Assembly (NCBI RefSeq): GCF_013128195.2
Contig: NZ_CP053452.2
Location: forward strand, 6,200,001-6,264,000
DNA: 64,000 nt
Source of the DNA: Frigoriglobus tundricola
GTDB taxonomy: Bacteria > Planctomycetota > Planctomycetia > Gemmatales > Gemmataceae
Direction: 5' to 3'
The notes under the pieces were generated by a model. The model made no database searches. It had not been told where the DNA came from and saw only the letters and a list, made by a program, of their open reading frames with translations. Of this stretch, positions 37,362 to 45,070 are shown one piece after another; the first letter of the stretch is position 1, and each line of letters opens with the position of its first letter. The position numbers and the translations under genes are program-made.

Positions 37362-37561
37362 TGCGCCCCCCCTTTCCGATCGAGGAGGGTGAGCAGGTCC
37401 AGCGCCTCATCGGCGGGCCAGTACGGTTCGCCGTCCGGGCCGACGTGCCGCACCGGAAGCTGGTGGACGCGCGCCCCCTCGGCGCCGAGCGCGATCAGAT
37501 CGGCACGGGTAACGGGGGGCGGGGGGTTGGTATGGGTGCTGCTGTCCGCGAAGTCGTGCAT
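37358..37561 (-). CDS. Small island protein upstream of PrimPol
   Basis: A 67-residue protein beginning MHDFADSSTHTNPPPPVTRA and containing RVHQLPVRHVGPDGEPYWPA. The C-terminal part (ADEALDLLTLLDRKGGA) is helical. Its stop overlaps the PrimPol start by four bases (ATGA), so it belongs to the replication operon. I do not recognise it; small adaptor-like proteins often precede PrimPol genes in integrative elements. The frame is open further upstream to 37618, and the start is uncertain because no good ribosome site is seen. Confidence 0.55.
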   Translation of the reverse strand: MHDFADSSTHTNPPPPVTRADLIALGAEGARVHQLPVRHVGPDGEPYWPADEALDLLTLLDRKGGAQ

Positions 37562-37902
37562 GGTGAGGCGCGTGTGGGTGATTGGGGGTTCCGCCGGGGG
37601 GCGGTGTGGTGTGCGCACCGCCGTCCCGGCGTTTCGGGGTTCACTTGTAGAACTCGATGACGTCGGCCGGTCGGGGCCGGCGGCGCGCGCGCGCTCGGGG
37701 GCGGGGTGCCGGCGCGGCGGGCCTCGAACGCCGCGAGAGCGGCTTCGGAGACGCGCCAGCGCGGCTTTTTGGAGCGCGGGGAGCGCGAGACGTTGACGGC
37801 CGGCAGCTCGCCCGCCCGGATCCAGGCGAGCACGGTTGCCGGTCCCACGCCGAAGCGCTCGGCCGCGTCGCGGACCGTGAGCGCCGGGCGGTCAGTCGGC
37901 AT
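37495..37902 (-). CDS. Excisionase-like helix-turn-helix protein, probably frameshifted
   Basis: The N-terminal 65 residues (LTVRDAAERFGVGPATVLAW, then IRAGELPAVNVSRSPRSKKPRWRVSEAALAAFEARRA) form a MerR/excisionase-type winged HTH that binds DNA during recombination or regulation. After GTPPPSARAPP this frame continues as Pro/Arg-rich sequence to 37495. The adjacent frame instead ends cleanly at 37641 with RRRPRPADVIEFYK, the expected short tail, so a frameshift in the GCGC/C-rich tract near 37685-37710 is likely and the true product is about 87 residues. Its start overlaps the end of the next HTH gene. Confidence 0.75.
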   Translation of the reverse strand: MPTDRPALTVRDAAERFGVGPATVLAWIRAGELPAVNVSRSPRSKKPRWRVSEAALAAFEARRAGTPPPSARAPPAPTGRRHRVLQVNPETPGRRCAHHTAPRRNPQSPTRASPCTTSRTAAPIPTPRPPLPVPI

Positions 37903-38104
37903 GAGCGCGGTCCCCCGGTTGAGCCGGCAGATAGCCGGCCTTGACGAGTGCGGCGCGGACCAGCTCCACGTCCTCCGCGGCGATGAGGCGCTGGTTGCCG
38001 GCCAGAGCGAACGGGATGAGCTTGCGCTTGCAGAGGTTGGTGATGTGGTGGGGCTGAACGCCCAGCTTCACCGCGAGCGGCCCGGGCGTGAAGAACTTCT
38101 GCAT
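37892..38104 (-). CDS. Small helix-turn-helix DNA-binding protein
   Basis: A 70-residue protein beginning MQKFFTPGPLAVKLGVQPHH. The sequence LAVKLGVQPHHITNLCKRK is an excisionase/MerR-type HTH, and PFALAGNQRLIAAEDVELVR fits the wing and helix of HTH_17 proteins. It lies between the integrase and the other HTH gene on the same strand and overlaps the latter by 11 bases, so the two are co-translated. It is probably the recombination directionality factor or a regulator of the replication operon. The open frame upstream of 38104 is long but not protein-like. Confidence 0.8.
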   Translation of the reverse strand: MQKFFTPGPLAVKLGVQPHHITNLCKRKLIPFALAGNQRLIAAEDVELVRAALVKAGYLPAQPGDRAHAD

Positions 38105-38341
38105 GTCGTCCTCGGCTGTGGTGACCAACGCCGAAGCCACTCGCTTCGACGTTACACGGCCGATGGCAGGGCACGAACCGGGGTGCTTGAAGGGGGTGCG
38201 GGCGGGCGCGAACCGGTCACGAGGGGGCTGCGCGAACCTGTCAATTCCCGTCAGGGGGCGGCGGGGCACCGGCCCGCGTGTCCCCGACCGGCGGCGCGGG
38301 CCGGCTGCCGGTCGGGGCACGCGGCGCGAGGGAGAGGCCCA

Positions 38342-39562
38342 TCAGGGGGCGGCGGGTGAACCGGGCACCGGCCAGAGCCATGTGCGGACGTGTTCGGCCA
38401 CGGCCTTCAACCGGACGTCGTCAACGTGTTCCCGGTACGTGGCGGCCATCGACGGGTCCGCGTGGCCCATGATGAGGTCCACCGCGATCTGGTCCTTCGA
38501 GCCGCCGGCCACGGTCTCGAAGACGTGCCGGAGCCCGTAGAACCCGAGTTGCTTTCGGTAGATCCCGGTGGACCGCAGCATCGCCTTGAACCGCTCGGCA
38601 ATGAGATCCTTCGTGTGCCCGGCGGCCGACCGCGTCACCAGCATCGTTCCCGCTTCGGACAGGAGCGCCCGCTCCACGTCGCGGGGCCGCGCGGGCTTCG
38701 CCCGCTCCGCGAGTGCGGCCCGGAGCGCGGCGACCGTTTCCGGCCACAAGTAGCAGCGCCGGGCGATGCCCGTTTTGGGCCGGGGGAAGTCGATCCAGCC
38801 GGTTTCCAGATTGACGGCGCTCATCGGCAGCTCCGCACAGTCCGCGTTGCCGAACCCCGCGTTGACCCCGAGCAGGACCACTGCCTTCATCAGCGTGTCC
38901 GGGGCTCTGTCGAGCAGCTCCCGCACCTCTTCGGCTGTGAAGATCTTCGGTCCACTCTTGGCCTTGTGACGGCGCAGGACCGCTTGGTCGGGCTTCTTGA
39001 ACTCCGGCCCGTACCGAACCGGCCGATCGAGAAGCGCCGCCTCGTAGCCGTACTTGAAGACCGATTTCGTGCGGGTGATGCTGTTCCCCAGGCGGACCGG
39101 CCCCCACTTTTTCGCCATCGCGGCCCGGAGCGCGGCGAAGTCGTCGGCCGAGAGGTCGCTCACCACACGGGTGCCGCCGAACTGCTTCACGAGCCAATCC
39201 GTGGTCACCTTGTAGTCGTAAAACAGCATCGAGGACATCTCGCCGGCGTCCACCTTCCTCTGCTTGGCCGTGAGGAAGCTGTTGCACAAGTCCTTGACCG
39301 TGAGCCCGTCGGTTTGTGTCCTGGGCGCGCGGCCCGCGTGCAGGTCATCGGCAACGGCCTTGTACTCTCCAAGGGCCTCCTTCCAGCCGTCGCCTTCGGT
39401 CGGGATCAGAACGCCTTCGAGGCGGCGCGCCCAGGCCCCGAAGTAGTGGATCTGGCCGCGAATCTTCTTCATCCATTTGCCGCTCGCGTGCGGAGTGAGC
39501 GGAAACGTCGGGTACGGCTTCTTCGGTTTACGGAGCGCGGGCGACTTCTTAGACTTGGGCAT
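38342..39562 (-). CDS. Tyrosine recombinase (integrase) of the island
   Basis: This 406-residue phage-type integrase has a basic N-terminus, a SAM-like core-binding domain (about 95-190) and a C-terminal catalytic domain. The box II region is YGLRHVFETVAGG, and the last box is MGHADPSMAATYRE with the nucleophilic tyrosine. The usual box I arginine is not found; that place reads GVNAGFGNADCAELP, which recalls a planctomycete integrase subgroup. It lies 160 bp from the tRNA-Sec gene with its start facing the tRNA, the standard position next to the attachment site. The start at 39562 has a GAGG ribosome site. Confidence 0.92.
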   Translation of the reverse strand: MPKSKKSPALRKPKKPYPTFPLTPHASGKWMKKIRGQIHYFGAWARRLEGVLIPTEGDGWKEALGEYKAVADDLHAGRAPRTQTDGLTVKDLCNSFLTAKQRKVDAGEMSSMLFYDYKVTTDWLVKQFGGTRVVSDLSADDFAALRAAMAKKWGPVRLGNSITRTKSVFKYGYEAALLDRPVRYGPEFKKPDQAVLRRHKAKSGPKIFTAEEVRELLDRAPDTLMKAVVLLGVNAGFGNADCAELPMSAVNLETGWIDFPRPKTGIARRCYLWPETVAALRAALAERAKPARPRDVERALLSEAGTMLVTRSAAGHTKDLIAERFKAMLRSTGIYRKQLGFYGLRHVFETVAGGSKDQIAVDLIMGHADPSMAATYREHVDDVRLKAVAEHVRTWLWPVPGSPAAP

Positions 39563-39722
39563 ACGGAACCTCGCTCGGGCGGGGTGAAGTGCCGTTGCCC
39601 CGGCCGTTCACGGCGGCCGGGGCAACAATACGTCCGTATAGTGTACCGGTAGTAAAGCGGGTAGTAAACCTAAGTAGGTGGTGAAAGGACAGCAGTCGCA
39701 AAATGCTGGGATTTTCAGCTTT

Positions 39723-39817
39723 GGGAGTGTTTGCACGGCTGGTGCCGGCCCAGGTCTTCAAAACCTGTGGGGGGTGTGAGCAACGCTCCCAGTGGGTTCG
39801 ATTCCCATACACTCCCG
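39723..39817 (+). tRNA. selC: Selenocysteine tRNA, anticodon UCA
   Basis: The 95-nt gene has an 8-bp acceptor stem (GGGAGTGT with ACACTCCC), a 5-bp anticodon stem CAGGT/ACCTG around loop CTTCAAA (anticodon TCA), an 8-bp variable arm (GGGGGTGT with ACGCTCCC, using G-T pairs) and a T arm GTGGG-TTCGATT-CCCAT. The 8+5 acceptor/T geometry, long variable arm and UCA anticodon identify tRNA-Sec. The first 41 nt are duplicated at 26994, marking this as the island's integration target. CCA is not encoded. Confidence 0.95.
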
Positions 39818-40035
39818 CTGTACAGTTGTTTGATTGGTTGCAGGTGCTCGCGCCGAACCGCAGAACGTTGCAGAAACTCCAGCATTCTCGCGTTTCCGCC
39901 GCTGTCGTGCGATTCACCGCGTGTAGCTGTTGCGCCGCTGTTTGCGCCACCCGTGTGCCGCTTCCTTGCGGCTATTTGGCAGCGCCGGCCACCAGCGTTT
40001 GCGGCCGTTCGGTCCCGGTCCACACAACCGCTGAT

Positions 40036-42102
40036 TCAATTCGGCCTGCCGCTTGCGATCGAATTCGAGTTGAGAATCTGGCACACCACATCGAGTTCCA
40101 CGGGCTTCACGAGGTGGTGATCGAACCCCGCCTCCCGTGACTTCTGCCGGTCTTCGGCCTGGCCGTATCCGGTCATCGCGATCAGTACGGTCGCGCGGAG
40201 TTCGGGGAGCTGCCGCATCCGGCGCGCGACCCCGTAGCCGTCAATCAGGGGAAGGCCGATGTCCAGAAGGACGAACTCCGGGCGGAACTTTTGCGCTTCG
40301 ATCAGTGCGGATTTCCCGTCGTGAGCCGTTCGCGCCTCGTGGCCGAGGAGCCCGAGCAGTTCGGCCAGACTTTCTGCCGAATCGACGTTGTCGTCCACGA
40401 TGAGCAGGCGCCGGCGTGCCGCGGGGGCCGGGGCCGCGTTCCCCGCTCCGGGCGCGTCCCCCGCGCCCTTTTCCTCCGCCGGCGGGACCGGTAACCGCAC
40501 AACGAACTCGCTCCCGCGCCCGGGGCCGGCGCTCGTGGCCCGGACGCTCCCCCCGTGCAGCTCGACCAAACTCTTGACCAGGGTCAGGCCGATCCCGAGG
40601 CCCCCCTGCGCCCGGTCCAGGCCCCGGTGCTCTTGGGCGAACAGGTCGAACACGCTCGTGAGCACGTCCGGCGCCAGACCGATCCCGGTGTCCCGGACGC
40701 GGACCACCGCCTCGCTCGCGTCACGTGTCACGGACACGAAGATCCGGCCGCCCTCTTCCGTGTACTTGGCGGCGTTGTTCAGCAGGTTCCCGAACACCTG
40801 CGTGAGCCGCATCGGGTCGGCGGCGAGAACGATCGGTTCGGTCGGGGCCGAGACGCTCAACTCGTGGCGCCGGGCCTCGATGAGCGGGCGCGCCGTCTCG
40901 ACGGCACGGGCGATGGTGTCCGCCAGCTCCACCCGCTCCTTCCGCAGCTCCACCTTCCCCCGCGTGATGCGCGAGACGTCGAGCAGGTCGTCCACCATGT
41001 GCGCCATCTGGCCCACCTGGCGGCCCATCAGCTCCGCCAGGCGCACGACAGCGGTGTCGCCGGCCCGGGTCGTCCGGAGGATCTGGATCGCGTTCCGGAC
41101 CGGGGCCAGCGGGTTGCGCAGCTCGTGCGCCAACATCGCCAGGAACTCGTCCTTGCGGCGGTCGCCGGCGGCCAGTTCACCGACCCGCAAATGAAGCTCC
41201 GCCTCCAGCCGCTTCCGTTCGGTCGCCGTTCCGATGATGTCGGCCAGCGCCTGCACGAACTGGGCCTCGTCCGGCGTGAACCGCCGGTGCGCGCGCGTGT
41301 AGGCGCCCAACATTCCGAAGGGCCGGGGGCCGCGGCCGGGGATCCGGACGATGATCCCGCTCGCCACGCCGTGGGTCCGCAGGGCGGGGTCGGCCCCGTC
41401 GTGCGGCTCGCGCTCCGATTCCCCGATCGTGAGAGCGGTTCCGGACGAGAGGACCGCGAGCGCCCGAGGGGCGTCGCCCGCTTCGAGTTCGGAGCCGGAG
41501 GGCTCCGGCCACCCGGTTCCGGCCACGCGCGCCCACGCGCCGTCGGGTTGCAGTTCCAGGGCCTCGGCGAGGTCCGCCCCGAGCGTTTCGGAGAGGTGCC
41601 GGACCGACTCCCGGCACAGGTCCGCCACGTCACGCCCGGCGAGCGCGCAGCGGGCGGAGAACGCGAGGGCCGCCTGCTGCCGCGTGCGCGACAGGAGCTC
41701 GGCCTCGCGGAGCACCCGCTCGGTCACGTCCTCGACCACCGTCAGCGTGCCGCACACGGCCGCGCCGGCGATGAGGGGAACGATTCGGCCGGACTGGTAC
41801 ATGCGCCCCGCGCCGTTCGCGCCGGGCGCGGGCGGGAGCGCGAGGATGAACTTGTGGAACCGCTGCGAGAGAATGGCGGTCTGCCCGGCCAGGGCCTGGC
41901 GGAAGTACTTGTCCAGCCCGCGCGACACGAGGTCGGGGAACAGGTCGAAGAGCGCGCGGCCGATGGCGTCGGAGGCGGCGCGCCCGGTCCGCCGCTCGAG
42001 CCACCGGTTCCAGCCGGTGACGATCAGGTCCGGGTCGGTCGCGATCAGGCCCCAGTCGCCGACCGCATCGAGTTGGCCGAACAGTTCTGGCGACAGCCCC
42101 AT
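40036..42102 (-). CDS. Hybrid sensor histidine kinase (PAS-GAF-HisKA-HATPase-REC)
   Basis: This 688-residue protein has no clear transmembrane helix. A PAS domain (about 5-130, DLIVTGWNRWLERRTG) and a GAF-like domain (about 155-310) precede the kinase core. The phosphoacceptor histidine is in KDEFLAMLAHELRNPLAPV. The ATP-binding N box and G boxes are visible (FGNLLNNAAKYTEEGG, VRDTGIGLAPD, GLGIGLTLVK). A C-terminal receiver domain (RRLLIVDDNVDSAESLAELL, FVLLDIGLPLIDG) carries the aspartate. It is the last gene of the chemosensory operon, 36 bp after cheC, and may link the pathway to other outputs. The start at 42102 has a GGAAG ribosome site. Confidence 0.88.
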   Translation of the reverse strand: MGLSPELFGQLDAVGDWGLIATDPDLIVTGWNRWLERRTGRAASDAIGRALFDLFPDLVSRGLDKYFRQALAGQTAILSQRFHKFILALPPAPGANGAGRMYQSGRIVPLIAGAAVCGTLTVVEDVTERVLREAELLSRTRQQAALAFSARCALAGRDVADLCRESVRHLSETLGADLAEALELQPDGAWARVAGTGWPEPSGSELEAGDAPRALAVLSSGTALTIGESEREPHDGADPALRTHGVASGIIVRIPGRGPRPFGMLGAYTRAHRRFTPDEAQFVQALADIIGTATERKRLEAELHLRVGELAAGDRRKDEFLAMLAHELRNPLAPVRNAIQILRTTRAGDTAVVRLAELMGRQVGQMAHMVDDLLDVSRITRGKVELRKERVELADTIARAVETARPLIEARRHELSVSAPTEPIVLAADPMRLTQVFGNLLNNAAKYTEEGGRIFVSVTRDASEAVVRVRDTGIGLAPDVLTSVFDLFAQEHRGLDRAQGGLGIGLTLVKSLVELHGGSVRATSAGPGRGSEFVVRLPVPPAEEKGAGDAPGAGNAAPAPAARRRLLIVDDNVDSAESLAELLGLLGHEARTAHDGKSALIEAQKFRPEFVLLDIGLPLIDGYGVARRMRQLPELRATVLIAMTGYGQAEDRQKSREAGFDHHLVKPVELDVVCQILNSNSIASGRPN

Positions 42103-42138
42103 GAGCGCTCTTCCAAGGCCGGCGGGCACCCGAACCGC

Positions 42139-42759
42139 TCAGGACTGGGTCGCCCGCTCCGCCCAGTTTTCGATCGCCTCGACGAACCGGTCCAGGGACG
42201 TGACCCCCAGGACCATGACCATGCACCCGGTCACCTCGCTCCCCCGCACGTGGAACCGCGCGCCGATGAGTAGAGCGTGGCGGATTTCGTCGCCCCCGAT
42301 TTCCAGGGAGCCGAGCATCGAGCCGAGTGAATCTAAATGTAGCCGGGGGACCGTAAATGTGAAACGGACTTGCAGCAAATCGCCGAACACCCCGAGGCAG
42401 GCGTTGAGCAAAATGTTCCCCACTTCCGCGAGCACCTCCCGCGCGGACGCGCCCATGTGGGTCGTCGGCGCCCCGGCGTCGGACAGCAGGTCCACCAGCC
42501 GCGCCGCGCCGGCGATGTCGAGCAACAGGAACGCGTCGCCCGACACCGGGCCGCCGAAGATCTGGTGGACGGTCGCGACCTCGCCGCGCACGAACCGCCC
42601 CAGTGCCGGCAGGAGCTCGGCGATGGGGTACGCCGACACGTCGGGGACGGCGAGGTCCACCCGGTTCCCCGTCAGCTCCGACAGCGCGGCCGCCGTGCGC
42701 GAGAACGCGATGTTCACCAGCTCCGTGACGGAGTCCTTCTGCTCCTCAGAAAGGATCAC
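42139..42759 (-). CDS. cheC: CheC-family chemotaxis phosphatase
   Basis: This 206-residue protein dephosphorylates CheY-P. Both CheC active-site half-motifs are present: SVTELVNIAFSRTAAAL followed by a proline about 22 residues later, and AEVGNILLNACLGVF followed by FTVP. Each keeps the E-x2-N spacing. The GTG start at 42759 overlaps the cheY stop (GTGA), indicating translational coupling, and the upstream open frame is only antisense or alternate-frame coding. The length is typical of CheC rather than CheX. Confidence 0.88.
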   Translation of the reverse strand: MILSEEQKDSVTELVNIAFSRTAAALSELTGNRVDLAVPDVSAYPIAELLPALGRFVRGEVATVHQIFGGPVSGDAFLLLDIAGAARLVDLLSDAGAPTTHMGASAREVLAEVGNILLNACLGVFGDLLQVRFTFTVPRLHLDSLGSMLGSLEIGGDEIRHALLIGARFHVRGSEVTGCMVMVLGVTSLDRFVEAIENWAERATQS

Positions 42760-43133
42760 TTCGCACCCCCCGCCTGCCCGAGGAGGGCCGCGGCCACGGC
42801 CCGGAGCACCGTCTCGGCGGTGAGCGGCTTGATGACGAACCCGACCGCCCCGCCGGCCTCCGCGAGCACGCGGGTGGACGATTGCACGTCGGCGGTGGCC
42901 ATCACCACCACCGCCAACGGGTCCATCGCCCGGAGCTGGTTTAGCACCTCCAGCCCGTCCATTTCGGTCATCGTGACGTCGAGGAGGACGAGGTCCGGCC
43001 GGTCCAGGGAGTAGGTCTCGAGCGCGCTCAGCCCGTCGGCCGCTTCCGCAACCGTGTGCCCCGCCGGCTCCAGAATGCGGCGGGACACGCGGCGCGACAG
43101 CGCGGAATCGTCCACGATCAGGATTTTGGCCAT
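42756..43133 (-). CDS. cheY: CheY-like response regulator
   Basis: This 125-residue single receiver domain has the acidic pocket DD (ILIVDDSALSRRVSRRI), the phosphoacceptor aspartate in DLVLLDVTMTEMDG, the conserved threonine in VVVMATADV and the lysine in FVIKPL. It lacks any output domain. It starts within the last base of cheB (TGATG) and its stop overlaps the cheC start. It is the likely soluble output of the CheA of this operon and the substrate of the neighbouring CheC. Confidence 0.92.
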   Translation of the reverse strand: MAKILIVDDSALSRRVSRRILEPAGHTVAEAADGLSALETYSLDRPDLVLLDVTMTEMDGLEVLNQLRAMDPLAVVVMATADVQSSTRVLAEAGGAVGFVIKPLTAETVLRAVAAALLGQAGGAK

Positions 43134-44167
43134 CAGAGTGCTCCGAGTATGGCTTCCACCATCCTATCGAGTGGAACGGCCCGGTCACTCAGGCCGGCCT
43201 CGGCCACCGACCGGGGCATGCCGTACACCACACACGTCTCCTCCGCCTCCGTGAACACGCGCCCGCCTTGCGCCTTGATCCAGGCGGCGCCCTGCGTCCC
43301 GTCCGAGCCCATTCCGGTGAGTACGACGGCGAGCGTGCGCTCGCCGTACACGTCGGCCGCCGACCGGAACAGGACGTCCACCGCCGGCCGGTGGGGGGTG
43401 TCGAGCGGGCGCACGCCGAGCCGGGCGACGACCGCCCCGTCCGCGCGGCGGTCACAGGACAGGTGATACCCGGCCGGGGCCAGAAGGGCCAGACCGGGTC
43501 GAAAGACGTCGCCCTCCCGGGCCTCGGCGACCGCCATTTGGGACACCTGGGCCAGGCTCCGGGCGAACAGCTCCGTGTACCCCACCGGCATGTGCAGCAC
43601 CATGGCCACGGGGATTGGGAAGTCGGCCGGCAGCCGGGGAACGATCCGCTTGAGCGCCTGCGGGCCGCCGGTCGAGACGCCGATCACCAGCACGTCGGTC
43701 GTTCCGGTCCGGGCCGTTGGGCCGGCTTTGAGCGGCCGCGGGGCCTCTGCGGGCGGCACGGGCACCCGGGCGGCGGCGACGGCTTTAATCGTCGCCACCA
43801 GTTCCTCGGCGATCTCGAACACCCGGTCGGTCGCCAGCGCCGTCGGCTTCTGAACGACCGCCACGGCCCCGGCGTCGAGCGCCCGCATCACCAGCTCGCC
43901 GCTCTCGCTGGACGCGCTCAGGACGATCACCGGGACCGGCCGCCGGGCCATCTGCTTCTTCAGGAAATCGAGCCCGTCGGACCGGGGCATCGTGAGATCG
44001 AGCGTGACGACGTCCGGCGCGAGCTGGTCGACCAGTTCCCGCGCCTCGTCCCCGTCCCGGGCGGCGCCGACGACGTCGATGAACGGGCTGCGGGAGAGCA
44101 TCTGGCGGACGGCCTTGCGGACGTAGGCCGAGTCGTCCACGATGAGGACCCGCACGATCGGATTCAC
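43133..44167 (-). CDS. cheB: Protein-glutamate methylesterase
   Basis: This 344-residue protein is an intact CheB. The N-terminal receiver domain (VRVLIVDDSAYVRKAVRQML; aspartate in VVTLDLTMPRSDG) is joined by a Pro/Ala linker to the methylesterase domain. The catalytic triad is visible as Ser in GVSTGGPQALKR, His in AMVLHMPVGYTELF and Asp in VLTGMGSDGTQGA. It removes methyl groups from receptor glutamates, opposing CheR, which precedes it by 18 bp in the operon. It overlaps cheY by one base. Confidence 0.93.
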   Translation of the reverse strand: MNPIVRVLIVDDSAYVRKAVRQMLSRSPFIDVVGAARDGDEARELVDQLAPDVVTLDLTMPRSDGLDFLKKQMARRPVPVIVLSASSESGELVMRALDAGAVAVVQKPTALATDRVFEIAEELVATIKAVAAARVPVPPAEAPRPLKAGPTARTGTTDVLVIGVSTGGPQALKRIVPRLPADFPIPVAMVLHMPVGYTELFARSLAQVSQMAVAEAREGDVFRPGLALLAPAGYHLSCDRRADGAVVARLGVRPLDTPHRPAVDVLFRSAADVYGERTLAVVLTGMGSDGTQGAAWIKAQGGRVFTEAEETCVVYGMPRSVAEAGLSDRAVPLDRMVEAILGAL

Positions 44168-44185
44168 GCACGCCTCGGATCGGGT

Positions 44186-45022
44186 TCAGCGCTTCGCGTA
44201 CACGAACGCCTTGCCGACTTCTTCGAGTTGGAACTCGGTCGTTACCCGGAGCAACGATTCGGACACCCCGGGAAACAGGAACCCGGGCCTCGGCATCCGT
44301 GCGGCAAAGTGCCCGACCACCCGCGCCACCGTCGCCGCCGAGAAGTAGATGAACACGTTCCGGCAGAACACGAACGGGGCGGTGGCGAGCGTGACGGTGT
44401 CCGACGGCTCGAGGAGGTTCGCGCGAACGAAGTTTACCCGAGAGTGCAAATCGCGAGCCACCGACCAGCCCCCGGCCACCGGGGTGAAGTATTTCTCGCG
44501 CAAGTGGGGCGGGAGCGCCCGGAACGATCGTTCGCGGTACACCCCGGCGCGCGCTTTATCGAGCGCGGCCGGGCTCACGTCGCTCGCCCACACCTCCACG
44601 TCGGCACGATCGAACCACCCGCCCTCGGCCAGCGCGATCGCGATACTTAACGGCTCCTCGCCCGTCGCACAGGCCGCGGACCACACCCGAACCGGCCCCC
44701 GCTCGGCGGCCACGTGCTCGGGCACGAGAACATCGACGAGCGCCCGAACCTGATCGAGTTCGCGCCAGAAGTACGTTTCCTGGACGGAGAGCGCGTCCGT
44801 GAGCTGGGGCCACTCCTCGTCCGCACCCGGACCGTACTTCAGCAAATAATAGTAGTCCAGGAACGACACGAGTGCCCGGGCGCGGAGCCGCTCCGCGAGC
44901 TTTCCGGCCAACAGGTCCCGCTTGTCGTCGTCGAACCAGACGCCGATCCGGTCGCGGATGATGTCCCGCAAGAGGACGAACACGCCGATGGGTATAGTGG
45001 GCGGACCGGAATCGAATGCCAT
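44186..45022 (-). CDS. cheR: Chemoreceptor glutamate methyltransferase
   Basis: This 278-residue SAM-dependent methyltransferase has the N-terminal helical domain (IIRDRIGVWFDDDKRDLL, and the 'TYFWRE' segment in VQETYFWRELDQ). The SAM-binding motif is VRVWSAACATGEEPLSIAIA. The conserved FVFCRNVFIYFS and FLFPGVSESL segments are also present. It methylates receptor glutamates as part of adaptation. It lies between the receptor gene (48 bp) and cheB (18 bp). Confidence 0.93.
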   Translation of the reverse strand: MAFDSGPPTIPIGVFVLLRDIIRDRIGVWFDDDKRDLLAGKLAERLRARALVSFLDYYYLLKYGPGADEEWPQLTDALSVQETYFWRELDQVRALVDVLVPEHVAAERGPVRVWSAACATGEEPLSIAIALAEGGWFDRADVEVWASDVSPAALDKARAGVYRERSFRALPPHLREKYFTPVAGGWSVARDLHSRVNFVRANLLEPSDTVTLATAPFVFCRNVFIYFSAATVARVVGHFAARMPRPGFLFPGVSESLLRVTTEFQLEEVGKAFVYAKR

Positions 45023-45070
45023 TTCCCACCTGTTCGGTCCCGCGGCCGTCCGTCAGCACACCCACCCGAT

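Larger units (their letters stand above)
26994..39763. mobile_element. Integrated genetic island at the tRNA-Sec gene
   Basis: The region is bounded by a 41-bp exact direct repeat of the tRNA-Sec 5' half (26994-27034 and 39723-39763). A tyrosine recombinase lies at the tRNA end, next to two small HTH proteins and a replication protein, and a cargo block lies at the far end. This is the layout of an integrative element using a tRNA target. Unusually, the duplicated part is the 5' half up to the anticodon loop and the island lies upstream of the tRNA. No conjugation, capsid or lysis gene was seen, so it may depend on a helper or be a plasmid-like integrative element. Confidence 0.85.

Noticed and set aside
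39703-40140. 145-residue plus-strand ORF over the tRNA-Sec gene
   Set aside because: It overlaps a well-folded tRNA and the end of the histidine kinase gene; no domain.
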